Made by a program: the position numbers and the translations under genes. A stretch of 64,000 nucleotides of DNA. Source: Nitrobacter sp035546855 (GTDB taxonomy: Bacteria > Pseudomonadota > Alphaproteobacteria > Rhizobiales > Xanthobacteraceae). Below the pieces are notes generated by a model. The model was not told where the DNA came from. It ran no database searches and saw nothing but the letters and a program-made list of their open reading frames with translations. The stretch is from NCBI GenBank assembly GCA_035546855.1, contig DASZVY010000005.1:1-64000 (forward strand), in the 5' to 3' direction. Positions 51,875 to 62,279 of this stretch are shown here, piece after piece (within the stretch, counting starts at the first letter, position 1; the number at the start of each line of letters is the position of its first letter).

Positions 51875-54800
51875 TCATTCGCCGGGTTGGGATGAGATGT
51901 TGGGTGCGAGCGGCGCGAGACGCCCTTTGCGCCGCTGCGACCACAGCCGGAACCGGTCGAGATAGAGATAGATGACGGGCGTTGTGTAGAGCGTCAGCAT
52001 CTGGCTGAGAATGAGGCCGCCGACGATGGCAATGCCGAGCGGGCGCCGCAATTCGCTGCCTTCGCCAAGGCCGATCGCGAGCGGCAGGGCGCCCAGCAAG
52101 GCGGCCATGGTGGTCATCATGATCGGCCGGAACCGCAGCAGGCTGGCCTCGTAGATCGCGTCGAAGGAGGACAGCCCCCGCGACCGTTCGGCGTCGAGCG
52201 CGAAGTCGATCATCATGATCGCGTTCTTCTTGACGATGCCGATCAACAGGATGACGCCGATCAGCGCCATGATGCTGAACTCGGTGTTGAACGCCATCAG
52301 CGCCAGCAGCGCGCCCACGCCCGCGGACGGAAGCGTGGACAGAATCGTCAGCGGATGAACGTAGCTTTCGTAGAGAACGCCGAGAACGATATAGATGGTC
52401 AGCAAGGCCGCGAGAATGAGGTAGGGCTGGTTGTTGAGCGAATCCTGAAACACCTTGGCGGTGCCCTGGAAACTGCCGTGGACCGTCGCCGGGACGCCGA
52501 TCCGGTTCATCGTCGCTTCGATCGTGGCGGCAGCGGCGCTCAACGAGACGTTCGGCGGCAGGTTGAACGAAATGGTATTTGCGACCAGGAGACCTTGATG
52601 GTTGACCGCGAGCGGAGTTGCGCCCTGCGCGAAATGCGCAACGGCGGATAGCGGAATCATCGTCTCCTGTTTGGTGCTCACAGCGGCGCCTGTCGAGGAG
52701 GCGCCCTTGCCGGTGGCGCCGATCGAATTGGTCGCGAGGTTGCGGGCGGCTTGAGCATTGGCTGAATTCGCCGACGTCGGCTGCCCTGCCGCGACCACCG
52801 TCCCCGCCACGGCATTGGTCGCCTGAGAACCGCCCACCGAACCGCCTGACGTGCTGATGTAGACGTCCTTCAGGGTTTCCGGATTCTGCCAGTAGCGCGG
52901 TGCGACCTCCATGATGACGTGGTACTGGTTGCGCGCGACATAGATGGTCGAGACCTGGCGCTGGCCGAACGCATCGTAGAGCGTGTTGTCGATCTGGCTG
53001 ACGGTGATTCCGAGCCGCGCGGCTGCGTCGCGATCGATCACGAGATCGGATTCGAGCCCCTTGTTCTGCTGGTCGCTGTTGACGTCGGCAAGATTGCGTT
53101 CGTGCTGAAGCGCCGCGGTGATTTTGGGCGTCCATTCATTGAGTTCTTCCAGTGACGGGCTTTGCAGCGTGTATTGATATTGCGCGTTGCTGGCGCGCCC
53201 GCCCGCGCGGATATCCTGCACCGCCTGAAGGTAAAGCGTTGCGCCGGGCACGACCGCCAGTTCGCCACGGAGGCGGGCGATGACGCGATCCGCGGAGATC
53301 TTGCGTTTGCTGAGCGGTTGCAGCGAGACGAACATGAATCCGGAATTGGTCTGGCCGCCGCCGGTGAAGCCAACGACCGTCTCGATTGCAGGGTCTTTCT
53401 TCAGGATCGTGACGAATTGCGTCAGCTTTTTCTGCATCAACTGGAAGGAGATGCTCTGGTCCGCCTGGACGATGCCGATCAGCCGCCCCGTATCCTGTTG
53501 CGGGAAGAAGCCCTTGGGAATGATGTCGTAGAGGTAGAAATTGAGGGCGAGAACCGCAAGCAGGATGACCATGACCGAGCGCGGGTGGCGCAGCGCAATC
53601 GCGAGCGTACGCCGATACCCATTAAGCGTCGCGTCGAAAACCCGCTCGCTGGCCCGATAGAGCCGGCCATGTCCTGCACCCGTGTCCCGCCGCAGCAGTA
53701 TGGCGCACATCATCGGCGTGGTCGCCAGCGAGACCACCAGCGAGATCACGATGGCGATCGAAATCGTCATCGCAAATTCGCGGAACAATCGGCCGACAAT
53801 TCCCCCCATCAGCAGAATCGGAAGGAAGACGGCGATCAGCGACACGCTCATCGACAGCACGGTGAAGCCAACTTCCCTGGCGCCGAGCAGGGCTGCGTCG
53901 CGCCTCGACATGCCGGCTTCGATATGACGCGTGATGTTTTCGAGAACGACGATGGCGTCGTCCACGACGAAGCCGGTGGCGACCGTCAATGCCATCAGCG
54001 AGAGATTGTCGAGGCTGTAGCCCATCAGATACATGACCGCGAAAGTCGCGACCAACGAGACCGAGACCGCGACGACCGGGATCAGCGTCGCGCGGCCATT
54101 GCGCAGGAAGAGGAAAACAACGACAACCACCAGAAAGACGGCCAGTAGCAGCGTGATTTCGACGTCATGCAGCGACGATCGGATGGTCGTCGACCGGTCC
54201 ACGGCGACGTTGATGTCGATGGCAGGGGAAACCGACGCGCGCAATTGCGGCAGGAGCGCCATCACGCGGTCGACGATGCCGATGATGTTGGCGCCGGGTT
54301 GCCGGTAAAGGACGATGAGGACGGCCGGCTTGCCGTTGGCAAGGCCGGCATTCCGAAGGTTCTCGACCGAATCGGTCACTTCGCCGACATCGGACAGGCG
54401 CACAGCCGCGCCGTTGCGATAGGCAACCACCAGGGATTTGTATTGTTCGGCCTGGTTGGCCTGATCGTTGGCGTAGATCTGATAGTGCTGGCTTCCGACG
54501 TCGATGCCGCCTTTCGGGCTGTGTGCGTTGGCGCTGGAGATGGCGGCGCGAACATCCTCGAGGCCGATGCCGTATTTGTAAAGCGCCTGCGGAATCAGTT
54601 CGACCCGTACCGCCGGCAGCGAACTGCCGCCGACGGTGACCTCGCCGATTCCTTCCACCTGCGAAAGCTTCTGCGAAAGGACGGTGGATGCGGCGTCGTA
54701 GAGTTGGCCCCGCTCCATGGTATCGGAGGTCAGCGTCAGCACCATGATCGGCGCGTCGGCAGGATTGACCTTTTTGTAGATCGGGTTCGATCGCAAGCTG

Positions 54801-55162
54801 GTCGGCAGGTCCGCGCGGGCGGCGTTGATCGCGGCCTGCACATCGCGCGCGGCGCCATCGATGTTGCGGCTGAGCCCGAACTGCAATGTGATGCGCGTCG
54901 ATCCCACGCTGCTCGCCGATGTCATTTCAGTGACATCGGCGATCTGGCCGAGATGGCGTTCGAGCGGGCTCGCGACCGTGGTGGCCACGTCCTGCGGGCT
55001 GCCGCCCGGCAGCGTCGCGCGTACCGAAATGGTCGGAAAGTCGACCTCCGGCAGCGGCGAAACCGGGAGCTTGAAGAACGCGACGATACCCACGGCCGCA
55101 AGCCCGATGGTCAGCAGGGTCGTCGCCACCGGGCGGCGGATAAAGGGGCTCGACAGGCTCAC
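51875..55162 (-). CDS. RND multidrug efflux transporter, MdtC-like
   Basis: A 1095-aa inner-membrane pump with 12 helices and two large periplasmic loops. Proton-relay region GFVVDDAIVVLENITRHIE and the C-terminal IVKKNAIMMIDFALDAE are typical of the MdtB/MdtC/OqxB-type (HAE1) family. An insertion of about 45 residues rich in Ala/Ser/Gly (around residues 765-815; TVVAAGQPTSANSANAQAAR, then TGKGASSTG) makes it longer than usual. The start overlaps the other pump's stop (ATGA-type), which suggests a heterotrimer as in MdtBC. Confidence 0.93.
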   Translation of the reverse strand: MSLSSPFIRRPVATTLLTIGLAAVGIVAFFKLPVSPLPEVDFPTISVRATLPGGSPQDVATTVASPLERHLGQIADVTEMTSASSVGSTRITLQFGLSRNIDGAARDVQAAINAARADLPTSLRSNPIYKKVNPADAPIMVLTLTSDTMERGQLYDAASTVLSQKLSQVEGIGEVTVGGSSLPAVRVELIPQALYKYGIGLEDVRAAISSANAHSPKGGIDVGSQHYQIYANDQANQAEQYKSLVVAYRNGAAVRLSDVGEVTDSVENLRNAGLANGKPAVLIVLYRQPGANIIGIVDRVMALLPQLRASVSPAIDINVAVDRSTTIRSSLHDVEITLLLAVFLVVVVVFLFLRNGRATLIPVVAVSVSLVATFAVMYLMGYSLDNLSLMALTVATGFVVDDAIVVLENITRHIEAGMSRRDAALLGAREVGFTVLSMSVSLIAVFLPILLMGGIVGRLFREFAMTISIAIVISLVVSLATTPMMCAILLRRDTGAGHGRLYRASERVFDATLNGYRRTLAIALRHPRSVMVILLAVLALNFYLYDIIPKGFFPQQDTGRLIGIVQADQSISFQLMQKKLTQFVTILKKDPAIETVVGFTGGGQTNSGFMFVSLQPLSKRKISADRVIARLRGELAVVPGATLYLQAVQDIRAGGRASNAQYQYTLQSPSLEELNEWTPKITAALQHERNLADVNSDQQNKGLESDLVIDRDAAARLGITVSQIDNTLYDAFGQRQVSTIYVARNQYHVIMEVAPRYWQNPETLKDVYISTSGGSVGGSQATNAVAGTVVAAGQPTSANSANAQAARNLATNSIGATGKGASSTGAAVSTKQETMIPLSAVAHFAQGATPLAVNHQGLLVANTISFNLPPNVSLSAAAATIEATMNRIGVPATVHGSFQGTAKVFQDSLNNQPYLILAALLTIYIVLGVLYESYVHPLTILSTLPSAGVGALLALMAFNTEFSIMALIGVILLIGIVKKNAIMMIDFALDAERSRGLSSFDAIYEASLLRFRPIMMTTMAALLGALPLAIGLGEGSELRRPLGIAIVGGLILSQMLTLYTTPVIYLYLDRFRLWSQRRKGRLAPLAPNISSQPGE

Positions 55163-58100
55163 GGCTCAGCCCCGTCCGTGGCGTGGCCGCCGCTGAGCGA
55201 TTGGCCGGAGACGCGAATTGCGATTCGATCGAACCAGAGATAGATCACCGGTGTGGTGAACAGCGTCAGCAACTGGCTGACCAAAAGCCCGCCGACGATG
55301 GAAATGCCGAGCGGATGCCGCAGTTCGGAGCCTGCGCCGGTGCCGAGCATCAGCGGCAGCGCGCCAAGCACGGCGGCCATCGTGGTCATCAGGATGGGGC
55401 GGAAGCGCAGCAGGCAGGCCTGATAGATCGCTTCGCGCGGCGGCTTGCCTTCGTTCCGTTCGGCGTCGAGCGCGAAGTCGATCATCATGATCGCGTTCTT
55501 CTTGACGATGCCGATGAGCAGGATGATGCCGATGATCGCGACGATGGTGAGATCCTCGCCAGCCGCCATCAGCGCCAGCAGCGCGCCGATGCCGGCCGAG
55601 GGCAGCGTCGAGAGAATGGTCAGTGGGTGAATGAAGCTCTCATAGAGCACCCCCAACACGATATAGACCGTGATGATGGCCGCCAGAATCAGGAACATCT
55701 GGTTCGATAGCGAGGACTGGAATGCCAGTGCCGCGCCTTGGAACGAACTGATGACGCTCGGCGGCAATCCGATATCGGCCTGCGCCTGTTTGATCGCCGT
55801 CACGGCTTCGCCCAGCGATGCGCCGGGAGCAAGATTGAACGAGATGGTGGTCGCGGGAAACTGGCCGAGATGGGTCACCTGCAGCGGCGCGGTTTCCTCC
55901 CGTATTTTCGCCACGACCGAGAGCGGCACCGGCGCGCTGCCGACCGACGAGGGAAGATAGATCGATGACAGCGACTGCAGCGAGGTTTGCAGCGCCGGAT
56001 CAGCTTCGAGGATCACGCGATATTGGTTCGAATTTGTGAAGATGGTCGAGACGATCCGCTGCCCGAAGGAATCGTAGAGCGCATTATCGATGGTGGCGGG
56101 CGTGATGCCGAACCGCGCCGCCTGGTCACGATCGATGTCGACGAATATTGTAAGTCCCTTCGCGGAAATATCGCTGGTGACGTCGGCAAGCTGCGGGAGT
56201 TCGGCGAGCTTATCGACAAGTTTGGGCGTCCATTCGGTGAGTTGCGCCGCATCGGCGTCTTCCAGCACGAATTGATACTGTGTCCGGCTGACCGTGCCCT
56301 CGATGGTCAGATCCTGCACCGGCTGCATGTAGAGGGTGATGCCGGGAAGAGAGGCCGTGCGCGCCTTGATACGCCGCATCACGGCAACGATGCCGGATTT
56401 CCGTTGGTCGTAGGGCTTGAGATTGATCAGGATGCGGCCGCTGTTGAGGGTCGTATTGGCGCCGTCCACTCCGATGAACGAAGACAAGCTGTCGACGTCG
56501 GGGTCTTTGAGAATGACATCGGCCAGTTGCTGCTGGCGTTCGGCCATCGCCGCATAGGAGACCGATTGCGGCGCTTCGGAAATTGCCTGAATGACGCCAG
56601 TGTCCTGAAGCGGAAAGAAACCCTTGGGAATGAGGACGTAGAGCGCGCCGGTCAGCGCGAAAGTGCCGAGCGCGACCAGCAGCACGAAGGTCTGGCGATC
56701 CAGCACCCAGTTAAGCGCGCGGCCGTAAATGGCGATCAGACGATCGAAAGCTTCCCGGCTGTGGCGCTGAAAGGCATTCTCGCGCTCGTCGATCGCCGCT
56801 TTCAACAGTTTCGCGCAAGCCATCGGCACCAGCGTCAGGGAGACGACGCCCGAGATCAGGATCGTGACCGACAGCGTGATTGCGAATTCGCGGAACAGGC
56901 GGCCGACCACGTCGCCCATGAATAGCAGCGGGATCAGCACCGCGATCAGCGAAACCGTGAGCGAGATGATGGTGAACCCGATCTGCTCCGAGCCGCGCAG
57001 CGCCGCCTGCAGCGGCGTCTCGCCTTCCTCGATGTAGCGGGAGATGTTCTCGATCACGACGATCGCATCGTCGACCACGAACCCGGTCGCGATGGTCAGC
57101 GCCATCAGCGACAGGTTGTTGAGGCTGAAGCCGAACAGGTACATCGCGCCGAGCGTGCCGACCAGCGACAGCGGCACCGAAAGGCTTGGGATCAGCGTTG
57201 CCCGCGTGCTGCGCAGGAATACGAAAATCACCAGCACGACCAGGATCACCGCGAGCGTCAGTTCGTATTCCACGTCGTGGACCGATGCGCGGATGGTGAC
57301 GGTGCGGTCGGTGAGAATGTGAACGTCGATCGAGCTGGGCAGCGATGCCTGTAACTGCGGCAGCAGCGCCTTGATGCCGTCGGCCACGGCAATCACGTTG
57401 GCGCCCGGCTGGCGCTGAATGTTCAGGATGATCGCCGGCGTCCGGTTCATCCAGGCGCCGAGCTTGTCATTCTGCGCTCCGTCGACCACGTCGCCGACGT
57501 CCGAGAGGCGCACCGGCGAGCCGTTCTTGTAAGCAACGATCAGCGATTTGTAGTCGGCCGCCTTGCGGATCTGATCATTGGCGTTGATGGTGTAGGCCCG
57601 CATCGGCCCATCGAAGTTGCCTTTCGGCGTATTCACATTGGCGTTGCCGAGCGTGCTGCGCAGGTCATCGATGTTCAGTCCGTAGGCGGCAAGTTTGCGG
57701 ATGTCGGCGCGGATGCGCACGGCGGGACGCTGCCCGCCGCTGATACTGACCAGCCCGACACCTGGAAGCTGCGAAATCTTCTGCGCCAGCCGGGTGTCCG
57801 CATAATCCTCCACCTGTGTCAGGGGCATCGTCGCCGACGTCAGACCCAGCGTCAGGATCGGCGCGTCCGCAGGATTGACCTTGGCGTAAATCGGCGGCGC
57901 GGGCAGATCGGACGGCAACAGGTTGCCGGCCGCATTGATGGCTGCCTGGACTTCCTGCTCGGCGACATCGAGCGAAATGTTGAGCCCGAATTGCAGCGTG
58001 ATGACCGAGGCGCCGGCGGAACTCACCGAACTCATCTGGTTCAGGTTCGGCATCTGGCCGAGTTGCACTTCCAGCGGCGCGGTGACGGAGGACGTCATGA

Positions 58101-58272
58101 TGTCTGGGCTCGCGCCGGGATAGAACGTCTGCACTTGGATGGTCGGATAATCGACTTCAGGAAGTGCCGCGACCGGCAGGAAACGAAAAGCGATCAGGCC
58201 GGACAGCATGATCGCCGCCATCAGGAGCGTCGTAGCGACCGGCCTTAAAATGAAAGGTCGCGAGGGACTCAT
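55159..58272 (-). CDS. RND multidrug efflux transporter, MdtB-like
   Basis: A 1037-aa pump with the same fold (MSPSRPFILRPVATTLLMAA start; GFVVDDAIVVIENISRYIEE; IVKKNAIMMIDFALDAERN). It is normal in length and lacks the insertion found in its neighbour. It is placed between the adaptor gene and the second pump, overlapping both by 4 bp. Confidence 0.94.
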   Translation of the reverse strand: MSPSRPFILRPVATTLLMAAIMLSGLIAFRFLPVAALPEVDYPTIQVQTFYPGASPDIMTSSVTAPLEVQLGQMPNLNQMSSVSSAGASVITLQFGLNISLDVAEQEVQAAINAAGNLLPSDLPAPPIYAKVNPADAPILTLGLTSATMPLTQVEDYADTRLAQKISQLPGVGLVSISGGQRPAVRIRADIRKLAAYGLNIDDLRSTLGNANVNTPKGNFDGPMRAYTINANDQIRKAADYKSLIVAYKNGSPVRLSDVGDVVDGAQNDKLGAWMNRTPAIILNIQRQPGANVIAVADGIKALLPQLQASLPSSIDVHILTDRTVTIRASVHDVEYELTLAVILVVLVIFVFLRSTRATLIPSLSVPLSLVGTLGAMYLFGFSLNNLSLMALTIATGFVVDDAIVVIENISRYIEEGETPLQAALRGSEQIGFTIISLTVSLIAVLIPLLFMGDVVGRLFREFAITLSVTILISGVVSLTLVPMACAKLLKAAIDERENAFQRHSREAFDRLIAIYGRALNWVLDRQTFVLLVALGTFALTGALYVLIPKGFFPLQDTGVIQAISEAPQSVSYAAMAERQQQLADVILKDPDVDSLSSFIGVDGANTTLNSGRILINLKPYDQRKSGIVAVMRRIKARTASLPGITLYMQPVQDLTIEGTVSRTQYQFVLEDADAAQLTEWTPKLVDKLAELPQLADVTSDISAKGLTIFVDIDRDQAARFGITPATIDNALYDSFGQRIVSTIFTNSNQYRVILEADPALQTSLQSLSSIYLPSSVGSAPVPLSVVAKIREETAPLQVTHLGQFPATTISFNLAPGASLGEAVTAIKQAQADIGLPPSVISSFQGAALAFQSSLSNQMFLILAAIITVYIVLGVLYESFIHPLTILSTLPSAGIGALLALMAAGEDLTIVAIIGIILLIGIVKKNAIMMIDFALDAERNEGKPPREAIYQACLLRFRPILMTTMAAVLGALPLMLGTGAGSELRHPLGISIVGGLLVSQLLTLFTTPVIYLWFDRIAIRVSGQSLSGGHATDGAEP

Positions 58273-59540
58273 TTTTTCTGGCCGTTGTCCGGACGCTGTT
58301 TTTGGCCGGGTGCATTGTTCGGTGTGGGATTGGTGCTGCTATCGGCGGGCTCCGCGCGGACCACGACTTTCGCGCCGTCGCGCAGTTTGTCGGCGCCATC
58401 GATCACCATGCGGTCGCCGGGAGACAACCCTGACAGAACCTCGACACGCTGGCCGTCAGTCACGCCCAGGGAGACCTTACGGACGGAGACGGTGCTGTCA
58501 GGGTTGACAAGATAGACGAAGGTGCCGGGGACGCCGCGCTGCACGCCGGCCGTCGGCATCACGTCGACGTTGCTGTGAGTGTCGACCAGCAGCCGGATAT
58601 TCACGAACTGGTTCGGATAGAGCGTGCGCGCTTCATTCGGAAACAAGGCCCGCAGCTTGATGGTACCGGTGGTCGCATCGATCTGGCTGTCGAAGGTTTG
58701 CAGCGTGCCATCGGCGATCTTGTGTGAATCGCTGCGGTCATAGGCGGTCGCGGGCAGGGTGGCTCCGGCCTGAAGGCGCTTGGCGATCGCCTGCAGGTTG
58801 TCTTCCGGCACCGTGAACAACACGCTGATGGGGTGAAGCTGCGTGATGACGACGAGGCCGTTGGTGTCGCCCGGCGTGACGTAATTGCCCTGATCGACTT
58901 GGCGCAAGCCGACCCGCCCGTCGATCGGCGACACGATGTGGCAGTATTGCAGGTTGACCTGCGCTGCCTGCACCGCAGCGCGGTCCGCTTCAACGGTGCC
59001 TTGATACTGGGCGACCAATGCCACCTGAGTATCGAGTGTCTGATGCGGCACGGCGTTTTGGGCGGCCAATCCCTGATAGCGGGTCAGATCGACCTGTGCG
59101 CCCTTCAGCAGCGCCTGATCGCGCGTCAGATTGCCGTTCGCCTGCGCCAGCGCGGCCTGATAGGGCCGGGGATCGATTTCGGCGAGCAGGTCGCCCTTCT
59201 TGACTTCATCCCCTTCCTTGAAGTCGATCTTCATCAAATAGCCGCTGATCTGGGTTCGGACAGTGACCGTGGCCAGCGATGTGACGGTCCCGAGGGCGTT
59301 GAGGCTGATTCCGATGTCGCCCTTGCCGACGGTTCCGGTTGCGACCGACATCGGCTGCGCAACGCGACCGTTTCTCGCAGCGTGCGGCGCCTGCTCATGG
59401 TGTCGCCACCACAGAGCGCCGGCCGCCAGCAATAGAATAAGGAGGATGAACCATGTCAGGCGATGGCGCGGTTTGCGCTGGGCAACAGGAGGCGTCTCGA
59501 CAGGCTGAGGGGTCTGAAAGGGCTTTACCGGCTGATCCAT
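58269..59540 (-). CDS. RND efflux membrane-fusion (adaptor) protein, MdtA-like
   Basis: A 423-aa periplasmic adaptor. Residues 25-45 are the membrane anchor (LTWFILLILLLAAGALWWRH). The lipoyl-like segment SGYLMKIDFKEGDEVKKGDL and the hairpin with ALAQANGNLTRDQALLKGAQ follow. The tail is Asn/Pro/Gln-rich (NPTPNNAPGQKQRPDNGQKK). It is first in the four-gene efflux operon. Confidence 0.93.
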   Translation of the reverse strand: MDQPVKPFQTPQPVETPPVAQRKPRHRLTWFILLILLLAAGALWWRHHEQAPHAARNGRVAQPMSVATGTVGKGDIGISLNALGTVTSLATVTVRTQISGYLMKIDFKEGDEVKKGDLLAEIDPRPYQAALAQANGNLTRDQALLKGAQVDLTRYQGLAAQNAVPHQTLDTQVALVAQYQGTVEADRAAVQAAQVNLQYCHIVSPIDGRVGLRQVDQGNYVTPGDTNGLVVITQLHPISVLFTVPEDNLQAIAKRLQAGATLPATAYDRSDSHKIADGTLQTFDSQIDATTGTIKLRALFPNEARTLYPNQFVNIRLLVDTHSNVDVMPTAGVQRGVPGTFVYLVNPDSTVSVRKVSLGVTDGQRVEVLSGLSPGDRMVIDGADKLRDGAKVVVRAEPADSSTNPTPNNAPGQKQRPDNGQKK

Positions 59541-59787
59541 GACCTTGCCATCGAGATGTTCGGGGAAACGTTGCGTTATATTTCCGCTTTGGAAACGCCG
59601 TGAGAATTCATCCGGCGGGCCGCAGCCGCCGGACGATCGGGACGGCAGCGGCGACAGCCCGCCAGTTAAGGCTTACCATATCAGGTTAGGCAAGCCCTCA
59701 GCCGCCGCCTTAATTCTCTGTAAGAATTGAAACTTTCAAGGCAGCTTTGCGGCCACAGGGCGTTATGTCAAATATCGAACGATCCGT

Positions 59788-59985
59788 TTACGACCGCGCC
59801 CCGGGCGGATGTTGCTTCGGTGGGCCGGGCTGCCGCGGCAGAGGCCGGTCGTCGTCGAACAGGATGCGTTCGGCCGCGCCATCGAGATCGTCATATTGGC
59901 CGCTGCGCAACGCCCACATGAAGGCGGCAAGCCCGATGAGTCCGAGCGCCAAGGCGATGGGGACGAGATAGAGAAAATCCGTCAT
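59788..59985 (-). CDS. ccoS: cbb3 oxidase maturation protein CcoS
   Basis: A 65-aa single-helix protein (FLYLVPIALALGLIGLAAFMWALRSGQYDDLDG, read in part) matching CcoS/FixS, which is required for cofactor insertion into the cbb3 oxidase. It overlaps ccoI by 4 bp and is the last gene of the operon. A pyrophosphate-like Pro-rich tail (RQPGPPKQHPPG) is unusual but small. Confidence 0.92.
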   Translation of the reverse strand: MTDFLYLVPIALALGLIGLAAFMWALRSGQYDDLDGAAERILFDDDRPLPRQPGPPKQHPPGARS

Positions 59986-62258
59986 GTGGTCCTCCCGGCA
60001 ACGGGATGAGCGGACGCTTGGAATTGACGTGCCTGGCCGCGTTGCTTGGCAGACCTGATTCCCCGTAAGCGCAGCGCGTTGGCAATGACGACGATTGATG
60101 ACGATGACATCGCGACCGCCGCAAGCAGCGGCGTCACATAACCCAGCACTGCCACCGGCACCGCGACGACATTATAAATAATCGCCAGGCCTAGATTTTG
60201 TTGCACCAATCGCGCCGCTGCGCGAGCGATTTCGACGGCCCGCGGAACCGCGCGCAGGCTCTCGTGTAAAAACACCAGGTCAGCGGCGTTGCGGCCGACG
60301 TCCGCGGCAGAGGCCGGCGCCATCGACGCATGCGCGGCGGCGAGCGCGGGGGTATCGTTCAGCCCGTCCCCAACCATCAGAACCTTTCGGCCGGAGGATT
60401 CAATGGCCTTAATGCGTTCGACCTTCCCTGCCGGCGATGCCTCCGCGAGATAACGCACATCCAGTCCTTCCGCGAGGTTGCGGACGGCCGCATCGCGGTC
60501 GCCCGACAGCACCTCGACAGTCAGTCCGTGGCGCGCGAGGTCTGCGACCGCTTCGTGCGCTCCGTCGCGCAAGCGATCCTCGAACGCGAAACCGGCGAGC
60601 AGGTGTCCGTCCCGGGTCAACACAACGCTGGCGCTGTGCGCATCGGTGCTGCTCGCGGTTGCGGATGGCAGCGCCCATGCGGCGCGGCCCAGCCGATAGA
60701 CGTGTGATCCGATCCGGGCCTCCATGCCCGAGCCGGGATGCTCGGAGATGCCATCAATGGCGGGCGCCGGAAGATCGATTGCCTTGCCCGCAGCCGCCAA
60801 TGCGCGCGAGTAGGGGTGACGCGAATGCGCGGCCATGGCTGCGGCGATCCGCAGGGCCGCGGGATCGATCGCGTCAGCGTTGAGCAACCGAGGTTGGCCC
60901 AGCGTCAAGGTGCCGGTCTTGTCGAACACGACGCTGCCGATGTCCGCCAGCCGCTCCAGCGCGCCGCCATCCCTGAGCAGGATGCCCTGCTCGAACAGCC
61001 GCCGCGCCGCAACCGCCTGCACCATCGGGACTGCGAGGCCGAGCGCGCAGGGGCAGGTGATGATAAGCACGGCGATCGCAATCGTGATCGCGCGATGCAG
61101 ATCACCGGTGGCCATCCACCAGCCGAGGCAAGTCAGCAGCGCCGCGCTGTGCACGAGCGGAGCGTAAAGCCGGGCGGCACGGTCGGCGATGCGGCGATAT
61201 GATGAGCGGCCGGATTCCGCCGCCTCGACCAGCCGCATCATCTCCGCCAGGAAGGAATCATTGGCGGCCGCCGTGGCCTCAAGGGTCAGAGGTCCGGTCA
61301 AGTTGAGGGTGCCGGCCTGCAACTGCGCGCCCTCATGCACGGGCACGGGCGCGCTTTCGCCCGATAACAGGGACCGGTCGATGTCGGACTGCCCGCCGAC
61401 GACCGTCGCGTCGACGGGGACACGCTCGCCGGCTGCCAGCAGAATGGTCATGCCGGGCACAACCTCGCCGACCGGAAGATAGTCGCAAGTGCCGTCGGCG
61501 CGCTGCACCAGCGCCCCGCGCGCCGCCAGCCGCGCCAATCCCGTCACGGCGGCGCGCGCCCGCTCTCGCATCAGATGATCGAGCGTGCGGCCGATCAGGA
61601 GAAAGAACAGTAACGACACCGATGCGTCGAAATAGGCGTGGGGACCATGATGAAAGGTTTCGTAAAGGCTGAGCCCGAAAGCCAGGCAGACGCCGATCGA
61701 GATCGGTACGTCCATATTGGTGTGGCCGTGCCGCAGCACGCTCCATGCCGAGCGGAAGAAGATGCGCCCCGAATAGGCCAGCGCCGGCAGCGCGATCAGC
61801 GCGGAGAGCCAATGGAACAGGTCGCGCGTGGCGCCGTCTGCGCCGGCCCAGATCGACACCGACAGCAGCATGATGTTGCTGGCCGCGAAACCCGCGACAG
61901 CGAGCGCGCGGATCAGTTCGGCGAACGTGCCGTCATTGCTGTCCGCCCGGACATCATAGAGATGCGCGGCATATCCGATGTCTTGCAGCGTCTCGATCAG
62001 GGGCGGCGGTGCATCGGCTCTCCAGCGAATGGTGGCGCGCTTGCCGGAGAGGTTGACCCGCGCCGATTCAACTCCGGGGATTGCCTGAAGCGCGGTCTCG
62101 ATGCGGTGGATACAAGCGCCGCAATGGACACCCGGCACCGAGAGGTCGGTCTGGCGGATGCCGTCGCCGACAAGGCGGCTCGCCAGCATGATCTCATCGG
62201 CGCGGCCCGTCGGATCGAAGCCGAGGACCGTGTCGCTGCCGGGCGCGCAACAACTCAT
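59982..62258 (-). CDS. ccoI: Copper-exporting P1B-type ATPase of cbb3 assembly
   Basis: A 758-aa ATPase. The N-terminal heavy-metal-associated domain (GVHCGACIHRIE) carries Cys-x2-Cys. Six to eight helices, the CPC metal site (IITCPCALG), DKTGT phosphorylation motif and GDGLNDTPAL hinge are all present. Preceding Cys-Cys at MSCCAPGS is typical of CcoI/FixI. It delivers copper for CuB of the cbb3 oxidase. Start ATG 62258. Confidence 0.95.
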   Translation of the reverse strand: MSCCAPGSDTVLGFDPTGRADEIMLASRLVGDGIRQTDLSVPGVHCGACIHRIETALQAIPGVESARVNLSGKRATIRWRADAPPPLIETLQDIGYAAHLYDVRADSNDGTFAELIRALAVAGFAASNIMLLSVSIWAGADGATRDLFHWLSALIALPALAYSGRIFFRSAWSVLRHGHTNMDVPISIGVCLAFGLSLYETFHHGPHAYFDASVSLLFFLLIGRTLDHLMRERARAAVTGLARLAARGALVQRADGTCDYLPVGEVVPGMTILLAAGERVPVDATVVGGQSDIDRSLLSGESAPVPVHEGAQLQAGTLNLTGPLTLEATAAANDSFLAEMMRLVEAAESGRSSYRRIADRAARLYAPLVHSAALLTCLGWWMATGDLHRAITIAIAVLIITCPCALGLAVPMVQAVAARRLFEQGILLRDGGALERLADIGSVVFDKTGTLTLGQPRLLNADAIDPAALRIAAAMAAHSRHPYSRALAAAGKAIDLPAPAIDGISEHPGSGMEARIGSHVYRLGRAAWALPSATASSTDAHSASVVLTRDGHLLAGFAFEDRLRDGAHEAVADLARHGLTVEVLSGDRDAAVRNLAEGLDVRYLAEASPAGKVERIKAIESSGRKVLMVGDGLNDTPALAAAHASMAPASAADVGRNAADLVFLHESLRAVPRAVEIARAAARLVQQNLGLAIIYNVVAVPVAVLGYVTPLLAAVAMSSSSIVVIANALRLRGIRSAKQRGQARQFQASAHPVAGRTT

Positions 62259-62279
62259 CGGGCTTTCCGTCCCTCCATG

